Assembly (NCBI RefSeq): GCF_000696385.1
Contig: NZ_JJMN01000030.1
Coordinates: forward strand, 1-64,000
Length of the DNA stretch: 64,000 nucleotides
Direction of reading: 5' to 3'
Origin: Vibrio metoecus
Lineage (GTDB): Bacteria; Pseudomonadota; Gammaproteobacteria; Enterobacterales; Vibrionaceae
Position 1 is the first letter of the stretch. Each line of letters opens with the position of its first letter. Below are positions 58,111 through 64,000 of the stretch, piece by piece. Position numbers and translations under genes: made by a program. The notes beneath the pieces are model-generated. The model made no database searches. It saw only the letters and a list, made by a program, of their open reading frames with translations, and was not told the DNA's origin.

Positions 58111-58140
58111 AGGGGTATAACGTACCCCTATTTTATTTGA
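58111..58140 (+). terminator. Hairpin between fbpA and fbpB, likely attenuator
   Basis: Stem AGGGGTA/TACCCCT with loop TAACG followed by ATTTTATTT. It would lower expression of the permease relative to the binding protein, a common arrangement. Confidence 0.7.
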
Positions 58141-58186
58141 GGGATGCAGCGCCTTGTGTGCTGCTTAAGCCTTGTACTGTTAGGCG

Positions 58187-59812
58187 ATGAAAGAAAAATA
58201 TTTTATCTGGAAAATCAGCAGCCTTGTGTTAACCACACTGCTGGTTTTACCGATCTTAGCGATCTTCTATACCGCATTCGGCAACAGTGATGAGGTTTTT
58301 GCTCATCTACTGGCGACGGTAATGCCCACTTATATTATCAATACCTTAGTATTGACGGTCTCCGTACTGCTATTGGCTTTGCTATTTGGCGTGCCTTCCG
58401 CTTGGCTTATCGCCATGTGCAAGCTTCCGGGCGAGCGTTGGCTGCAATGGGCGCTTGTCTTACCATTGGCGATGCCTGCCTACATTATTGGTTATCTGTT
58501 CACTCATTGGTTTGATTACGCAGGCCCTATTCAAATCGCTTTGCGCGATCTAACGGGGTGGCAAGCGGGTGGCTACTGGTTTCCCGATATTCGAAGTTTA
58601 GGCGGGGCGAGTGTGGTGCTGGCGTTGGTGCTTTATCCTTACGTGTATCTTTTGTGCCGTGCGGCGTTTATGGAACAGAACGTCGCTTTGCTGCAATCGG
58701 CTCGCTTACTCAAATGCTCACCTTGGCAAAGTTTTCGACGAATTTCGCTACCGCTAGCACGTCCTGCGATTGCGGTGGGTTTGTCTTTGGTGGCCATGGA
58801 AACCATTGGCGATTTCGGTACGGTAAGCCTGTTTGCAGTCAATACCTTAACCACGGCGGTTTACGACACTTGGCTTGGTTATTCCAATCTCAATGCAGCG
58901 GCGAAAATCTCAGCAGTTATGTTGCTGATTGTGCTATTGCTGCTCAGTAGTGAACGCTACAGCCGCCGTCGGCAAAAGCTTTATCAAAACCAATTTAACA
59001 GCCACGATGAATATCGCTATACCTTAAAAGGTTGGCGTTTATGGGCGGCGTTACTTTGGTGCTGGGGATTGGTGGCGGTGGCGTTTATTTTGCCCCTGCT
59101 GCAGTTGATCAGTTATGCGTGGACTTACTTTGCCCAGAGTTGGACAGCGCAGTTCAGAGAGTACGCGCTGAATAGTTTTACGGTCTCGATCAGTGCCGCC
59201 GTCATTGCTGTATTGGTCGCATTGATCGCTAATTTCTATGCCCGCTTGCAGAACAACCGCACCAGCGTGGCCTTGATGCGCCTTTCTTCGATGGGCTATG
59301 CGGTGCCGGGAACCGTTCTGGCAATTGGCATTTTGGTTCCTGTGTTGGCATTGGATCACTTGGTTAACGATATTGCCAAAGTGATGGAATGGGGACGCCC
59401 AGGGCTTGTTTTCTCCGGCAGTTTATTTGCGATTGTGTTTGCGCTGGTGGTGCGTTTTTCAGCCGTAGCGATTGGCAGTATTGAAAGTAGCCTAAGCAAA
59501 ATATCACCTTCACTGGATATGGCCGCTCGAACAATGGGATGCCATGCCAACCAAATGCTTAAACGTGTACACCTACCGCTGATCCGTCGTGGTGCATTAA
59601 TTGCGGGATTATTGGTATTTATTGAGTCAATGAAGGAGTTAAACGCGGCGATTTTATTGCGTCCGTTTAACTTTGAAACGCTGGCCACCTACGTTTATAA
59701 CTACGCCTCTGACGAGCGATTGGAATTGGCCGCATTACCCGCGATTTTGTTGGTGTTAGTCGGACTGATTCCCCTTGTTATGGTTAACCGTTCTTTGGAG
59801 CAAAAGCACTGA
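58187..59812 (+). CDS. fbpB: Ferric iron ABC transporter permease
   Basis: 541 residues with about 12 transmembrane helices in two homologous halves, each with an EAA-type loop (for example DMAARTMGCHANQMLKRVHLP in the second half). This is the fused permease layout of FbpB/FutB. It ends with a TGATG overlap with fbpC. Confidence 0.94.
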   Translation: MKEKYFIWKISSLVLTTLLVLPILAIFYTAFGNSDEVFAHLLATVMPTYIINTLVLTVSVLLLALLFGVPSAWLIAMCKLPGERWLQWALVLPLAMPAYIIGYLFTHWFDYAGPIQIALRDLTGWQAGGYWFPDIRSLGGASVVLALVLYPYVYLLCRAAFMEQNVALLQSARLLKCSPWQSFRRISLPLARPAIAVGLSLVAMETIGDFGTVSLFAVNTLTTAVYDTWLGYSNLNAAAKISAVMLLIVLLLLSSERYSRRRQKLYQNQFNSHDEYRYTLKGWRLWAALLWCWGLVAVAFILPLLQLISYAWTYFAQSWTAQFREYALNSFTVSISAAVIAVLVALIANFYARLQNNRTSVALMRLSSMGYAVPGTVLAIGILVPVLALDHLVNDIAKVMEWGRPGLVFSGSLFAIVFALVVRFSAVAIGSIESSLSKISPSLDMAARTMGCHANQMLKRVHLPLIRRGALIAGLLVFIESMKELNAAILLRPFNFETLATYVYNYASDERLELAALPAILLVLVGLIPLVMVNRSLEQKH

Positions 59813-60843
59813 TGAGCTGCGCACTGCTGATTGAAAATCTCACTTGCCAATACGACTCGCAAACGGTATTGAAATCCCTATCACTGCAAGTGAACTCGGG
59901 CGAAATCGTCTGCCTGCTTGGCGCAAGCGGTTGTGGTAAAACGACCTTACTTAAGGCGATTGCCGGCCTTTTACCGTTGGCGTCAGGTCGATTGAACTTG
60001 AACTGCTTGACCTTGGATGATGGTGAACACTGGTTGCCACCTGAGCAGCGTAATATTGGGATGATTTTTCAAGATTACGCTCTGTTTCCTCACTTAACGG
60101 TGGCGCAAAACGTTGGCTTTGCTTTGAATGCGATGCCCGCAGCCCAAAAGCAGGCCAAAATTACTGAGATGCTCTCTTTGGTGCATCTGGAGGCTTTCGC
60201 TGAGCGCTACCCGCATCAACTCTCGGGTGGTCAGCAGCAACGTGTCGCCATCGCACGTGCATTAGCCTATAAACCAGATTTACTGCTGCTTGATGAGCCG
60301 TTTTCCAATATCGACACTCAAGTGCGCCATGAGCTGATCATTGAGATTCGCAAAATCTTTAAACAGCAGGGCGTGACGGCGATTTTCGTTACACACTCAC
60401 GAGAAGAAGCGTTTGCCTTCGCTGATAAAATGGCGGTGATGAACCGTGGTGTGATTGAACAATACGGTACCGCTGCAGAGCTTTACTACCAACCATCGAG
60501 CCAGTTTGTGGCCGATTTTCTGGGTGGTGGTAGTTATCTGAATGCCACGCGGATCAGTGAAACTCAGTACCAAACTGCCCTTGGGGTAGTCGAAGCGATT
60601 GCGCGCCAACCGATCGCGGTAGAGGCGGAGTGTAAGCTGCTGCTGCGCCCACAACAGGTGCAAATTCGTGCGGAAGAGGAGAGCAGTGTGACGGTAACGG
60701 AGCAGCAGTTCATGGGCGACCATTGTCGTTACCTGATTGATGCGCATGGTACTCAGCTTCTCGCGACTTCTTCGCAACCGCTGGAGTTAGGGCAGGCAGT
60801 CTCGGTCAATATTGATACCCAAGGCGTACTCGCTTTCGCCTAA
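59812..60843 (+). CDS. fbpC: Ferric iron ABC transporter ATP-binding protein
   Basis: 343 residues. Walker A LGASGCGKTT, signature LSGGQQQR, Walker B LLLLDEPFSN and switch THSREEAFAF. The C-terminal regulatory/TOBE-like domain follows from about residue 240. It energises uptake through FbpB. Its ATG overlaps the fbpB stop by one base. Confidence 0.94.
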   Translation: MSCALLIENLTCQYDSQTVLKSLSLQVNSGEIVCLLGASGCGKTTLLKAIAGLLPLASGRLNLNCLTLDDGEHWLPPEQRNIGMIFQDYALFPHLTVAQNVGFALNAMPAAQKQAKITEMLSLVHLEAFAERYPHQLSGGQQQRVAIARALAYKPDLLLLDEPFSNIDTQVRHELIIEIRKIFKQQGVTAIFVTHSREEAFAFADKMAVMNRGVIEQYGTAAELYYQPSSQFVADFLGGGSYLNATRISETQYQTALGVVEAIARQPIAVEAECKLLLRPQQVQIRAEEESSVTVTEQQFMGDHCRYLIDAHGTQLLATSSQPLELGQAVSVNIDTQGVLAFA

Positions 60844-60889
60844 ATCGCTCTCGCTAAGAGTCCTTGTTTACAAAAGCATTTTACCCGCA

Positions 60890-60918
60890 ATAAAAAAGCC
60901 CGACGTCGAGCGTCGGGC
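60890..60918 (-). terminator. Intrinsic terminator of the phosphohexomutase gene
   Basis: Stem GCCCGACG/CGTCGGGC; on the minus strand it is followed by TTTTTTATT. It also lies after convergent fbpC. Confidence 0.88.
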
Positions 60919-60976
60919 AAGTGTTCTTCTCCGCTGAGGGGACTTTACCTCAGGGGATGATTTGACAAGGCGATGA

Positions 60977-62389
60977 TTACAACGCCAAGAATGCTTTCAT
61001 CTGTTGAAGAACACGCTCCGCAGTATCTTTGTCGGCCATTTCGGCAAAAATACGTAATAGAGGCTCTGTACCGGAGAAGCGGGCAATCACCCAACCGCCG
61101 TTCTTGAAGTAGACCTTAGCGCCATCTTCATAGCTGACTTTGTCGATGTCGAATTCAAACTCAGGCAGTTTTTTCTCAATGTATACCTTGTTGTAGATCT
61201 CATCGCGCTGGGCGGGTTTAAATTTGCAATCGCCTTCTGCGGTGTAGGCATAGCCGTAACGGCTATAGATCTCGGTTAACAGCTCAGAGAGTTTCTTGCC
61301 CGTCACGCTGATCATTTCCACCAATAGGCTAGAGGCGAACACGCCATCTTTCCCCTTGATGTGGCCACGAATCGTCAAACCACCAGAGCTTTCACCACCG
61401 ATCAGAGAGTCGTCAGCTTCCATTTGCGAAGAGATGTGCTTAAAGCCCACGGGCACTTCAAAGCACCGCTCACCATGATCGGCGGCAATCTTATCCAACA
61501 GATGTGTGGTTGCGATGTTACGCACCACAGAACCTTTCCAGCCTTTGTACTCCAGCAGGTAGTAGTAAAGCAGGATCAGCACTTCGTTCGGGTGAATAAA
61601 GTTGCCTTTTTCATCGATGATGCCAAGGCGGTCCGCATCGCCATCGGTACCGATACCGATGTCATAACCTTCGTGTTTCACCAGATGCTTCAAGCGATAC
61701 AAGGTGGCCGCGCTAGGCGAAGGCATCAAACCACCGAAATCAGGGTTTTTGCCATCGTTGATCACGTCCACGTCGCAGCGGCCATTGATCAGTACCGTTT
61801 GCAATGCGTTCTTCGCTACCCCGAACATCGGGTCGATCAACACTCGCAGATTGGCTTTTTTGATCGCTTCAATGTCGATGAAGTTGATGATGCTATCGAC
61901 GAACTCGTTCATCGGGTTGATGATGTCGATCAGCTTGTCATTGACGGCTTGATCAAAATCGATCGATTTAACATCTTGTACCGTCAGAGTGGCGATTTGC
62001 TGCTCGATCTTCTGGGTGATCACTTCATCCGCATCACGACCACCGCGAATAAACACTTTAATACCGTTGTAGTCGGCCGGGTTGTGCGAGGCGGTAATAC
62101 ATGCAGAATATGCACAATCCATTTCTTTCGCTTTAAACATCACCACCGGTGTTGGCACAAACTTGTCGATAAAACTCACCACAACGCCATTTGCGGCTAA
62201 TACTTCGGCAAACCAACAACCTGCTTTATCAGATAGGAAGCGGCGGTCATAACCGATTACAAATCCGTTGGCGGCTGCTTGTTCATGATTGATGATGTTA
62301 GCTAATGCTTGAGCGACCAAACGAACGTTATCTTTAGTGAATTCTTCACCAATAAACGCACGCCAGCCGCCAGTACCAAATTTAATCAT
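60977..62389 (-). CDS. Phosphoglucomutase/phosphomannomutase family protein
   Basis: 470 residues of the alpha-D-phosphohexomutase fold. MIKFGTGGWRAFIGEEFT, the phosphoserine loop TASHNPADYNGIK, metal loop GTDGDADRLG, sugar loop GGESSGGL and phosphate loop FSGTEPLLRI are all present. It lies beside chitobiose phosphorylase on the same strand, so a role converting GlcNAc-1-phosphate to GlcNAc-6-phosphate in chitin use is the likely one; glucose substrates are possible. Bacterial GlcN mutase GlmM motifs are different. Confidence 0.9.
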   Translation of the reverse strand: MIKFGTGGWRAFIGEEFTKDNVRLVAQALANIINHEQAAANGFVIGYDRRFLSDKAGCWFAEVLAANGVVVSFIDKFVPTPVVMFKAKEMDCAYSACITASHNPADYNGIKVFIRGGRDADEVITQKIEQQIATLTVQDVKSIDFDQAVNDKLIDIINPMNEFVDSIINFIDIEAIKKANLRVLIDPMFGVAKNALQTVLINGRCDVDVINDGKNPDFGGLMPSPSAATLYRLKHLVKHEGYDIGIGTDGDADRLGIIDEKGNFIHPNEVLILLYYYLLEYKGWKGSVVRNIATTHLLDKIAADHGERCFEVPVGFKHISSQMEADDSLIGGESSGGLTIRGHIKGKDGVFASSLLVEMISVTGKKLSELLTEIYSRYGYAYTAEGDCKFKPAQRDEIYNKVYIEKKLPEFEFDIDKVSYEDGAKVYFKNGGWVIARFSGTEPLLRIFAEMADKDTAERVLQQMKAFLAL

Positions 62390-62544
62390 TTTCTCCCCCT
62401 ATCCCTTCCCACTTGATGCTGCAGGGGTGTTGGCTGCATTCATTCACCCTAATCACATAGTTTATCTATGCTCATGGGGATTCATGCATTTGCCGCCTAC
62501 CTGCAACGATAAGTGGTTTGGGCATATAAAACGCTTAGGTATTA

Positions 62545-62573
62545 GAAAACGGGCACTCGCAGAGTGCCCGAAA
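62545..62573 (-). terminator. Hairpin after the chitobiose phosphorylase gene
   Basis: Perfect nine-base-pair stem CGGGCACTC/GAGTGCCCG with loop GCA. The flanking T/A runs are short (TTTT), so it may only partly terminate and allow expression of the downstream mutase. Confidence 0.65.
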
Positions 62574-62578
62574 ATGGG

Positions 62579-64000
62579 TTAGCCCAGAACTACTACCACT
62601 TGGTTGACACTGCCAGCGGCTTGCACAGGGACTGCGCCTTCAATTACTTGGCCATTCAGGGTGATGGATTTCACTCCTTTTGACACGCCTTGTGGGTTTT
62701 CAACTTTGATCTGGTAAGTCGCATCGCGCCATTCGCGAGTCACTTCAAAACCAGGCCATGATGTTGGGATACAAGGTATCGATTTCCAGTGTGTCGAAGC
62801 CGGCTTTGACACCTAGGATGTAGTTGGTCGTTGCGTGGTATGCCCAGCCAGAAGTACCGGTTAACCATGGGTGGTTAGCACGGCCGTGATCTTGGTGGTC
62901 GCGACCCATGATGAACTGTACGTAAGAGTAAGGTTCAGCAATACGGGTTTCGATGATGTCGTTTTGGTTGTATGGGTTCAGCGCGTCATACAGCTCCATC
63001 GCACGATCACCGCGGCCCAGTTTCGCTTCTGCTACCCATGCCCATGGGTTTGGATGCGAGAAGATCGCACCGTTTTCTTTCACGCCTTGGTAAACGCGAG
63101 TTACGAAACCGATGTCATCATTTGGCGTTGCAAATGATGGCGCATTCAGGTGTAGACCGTATTTGGAGAACAGGTATTTGTAGACCGCATCCATCGCTTT
63201 GATGCCGCGCTCATGGCTTACAGTGCCAGACAGAACTGCCAGTGAGTTAGACTCTAAATGCACTTTGCCTTCTACTTGCTCGAAGGTACCGATCTTGTCG
63301 CCATTTTTGGTCAGGCCGCGGATGTACCATTCGCCTTGCTCATCCCACAAGTGAGTTTCACACGCTTCGCGAACGCCATCGGCCATCGCTTGGTACTTGT
63401 CGGTTGCCGCTTCATCATTGCGATAGCGTGACAGCTCAAGGAAGGATTCCAACGCCCAGAAGTGTAGGAAAGACACCATAGAGGACTCGCCGCCACCGAG
63501 GTTCAAACAGTCGTTCCAGTCGGCACGCAGACCTTTACAGATGCCGGTTTGACCCACGTATTCTGCAGAGAAATCCAACGCTGCCATCATGTGCTCATAC
63601 ACAGTGGCGTTGCCGCCATCCGCGTAAGGGATCTCTTCATCGATAAAGGCGAAGTCACCAGTCTCTTTCACATAGCTGAGGATGGTTGGCACAATCCACA
63701 GGTGATCGTCAGAACAGGTATCTTTGATGCCGTGGATCTTGTCTTCATCCGATGGGGTTGGTACGACGGTTGGCGATTTAGACGGTTTAACATCCGCTTT
63801 TTCTGGATCGAACCAGTCAGGATCAAACAGGTGCAGACCGTAACCGGCTTTCACTTGACCACGCAGTAGGTCTACTAGGCGCTTACGAGTCATCGCTGGG
63901 TTAGTGTGCGGTACTGAGATCGCGTCTTGCGCAGTATCACGGTAACCTAGGCCTGTACGGCCGCCGACTTCAATGAAAGAGGCGAAACGAGACCAAACCA
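62579..64000 (-). CDS. chbP: N,N'-diacetylchitobiose phosphorylase (GH94), partial, frame interrupted at about 62777
   Basis: The C-terminal 470 or so residues of a GH94 phosphorylase; the N terminus lies beyond the right end of the window, and the frame is open to base 64000. GGRTGLGYRDTAQD, just inside the end, carries the catalytic Asp region, and GTSGWAYHATTNYILGVKAG is typical of the family. An extra T on the plus strand at about 62777 breaks the frame; removing it gives LEIDPCIPTSWPGFEVTREW and the normal C-terminal domain to 62579. It splits chitobiose with phosphate to GlcNAc-1-P and GlcNAc. Confidence 0.88.

Noticed and set aside
61361..62200. 279-codon open frame antisense to the phosphohexomutase gene
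   Set aside because: His/Val/Arg-rich composition and no recognisable fold; the mutase on the minus strand has every family motif.

Overview
The window is a piece of a gammaproteobacterial chromosome, almost certainly chromosome 1 of Vibrio cholerae or a very close relative (V. mimicus or V. metoecus). I base this on an intact-looking hapR quorum-sensing regulator with its Qrr-pairing leader, luxS, the oadGAB sodium pump next to a Ser/Arg tRNA cluster, fbpABC, and a chitobiose phosphorylase locus. Gene order also follows the familiar gamma blocks: corB-like/ypjD/ffh/rpsP/rimM/trmD/rplS, degS/degQ/zapG/zapE/rplM/rpsI, petABC/sspAB, dolP/diaA/yraN/lpoA/rsmI, and hpt/can/yadGH/panCB/folK/pcnB/gluQ/dksA/sfsA/hrpB/mrcB. 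I see no phage, insertion sequence, integron or CRISPR array. This is core genome with dense operons and clear intrinsic terminators.

Layout. 1-0.57 kb: tRNA-Ser(GCU) and three tRNA-Arg(ACG) genes ending in a terminator. 0.9-4.1 kb: oadGAB. 4.2-8.5 kb: a quinone-oxidoreductase-like enzyme, a DedA/YqaA-like membrane protein and an M16 lipoprotein peptidase. 8.6-10.8 kb: gshA and luxS. 10.8-16.9 kb: ion-exporter-like CorB and YpjD on the minus strand, then the SRP and ribosome/tRNA-modification operon. 16.9-22.4 kb: envelope proteases, ZapG/ZapE, L13/S9. 22.7-26.6 kb: cytochrome bc1 and stringent starvation proteins. 26.6-31.6 kb: envelope/replication cluster, rsmI and hapR. 31.9-36.9 kb: hpt, carbonic anhydrase, a SulP transporter and the YadGH exporter. 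36.9-42.9 kb: pantothenate, folate and RNA genes, dksA and sfsA. 43-51.8 kb: an unassigned lipase-like protein, HrpB helicase, PBP1b and a patatin-type autotransporter. 52-57 kb: acnB, yacL, glnK-amtB. 57-60.8 kb: Fur-type promoter and the fbpABC iron importer. 60.9-64 kb: a phosphohexomutase and a chitobiose phosphorylase that runs off the right end.

The most striking feature at sequence level is quality, not gene content. Seven protein genes (M16 peptidase, corB-like, ffh, rimM, rplS, petB, chbP) are broken by one or two extra single bases. hapR loses its stop codon, and one tRNA-Arg has two extra bases. Every event I can resolve is an insertion and none is a deletion. Removing the extra base or bases restores an uninterrupted, family-length product in each complete gene. 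Since ffh and rplS are essential or nearly so, I read these as insertion-type sequencing or assembly errors. I list them one by one because each changes the annotation. In particular, the hapR frame as given reads straight through its own terminator.

I did not find a convincing undescribed system. The less explored items are the lipase-like protein at 43.1-44.5 kb, the predicted type Vd patatin autotransporter, the can/SulP pair, an 18-residue hydrophobic micro-ORF, a G10 tract between degS and degQ, and two intergenic repeat or palindrome motifs. Family assignments come from recognised motifs and remembered homologues; no database search was run.
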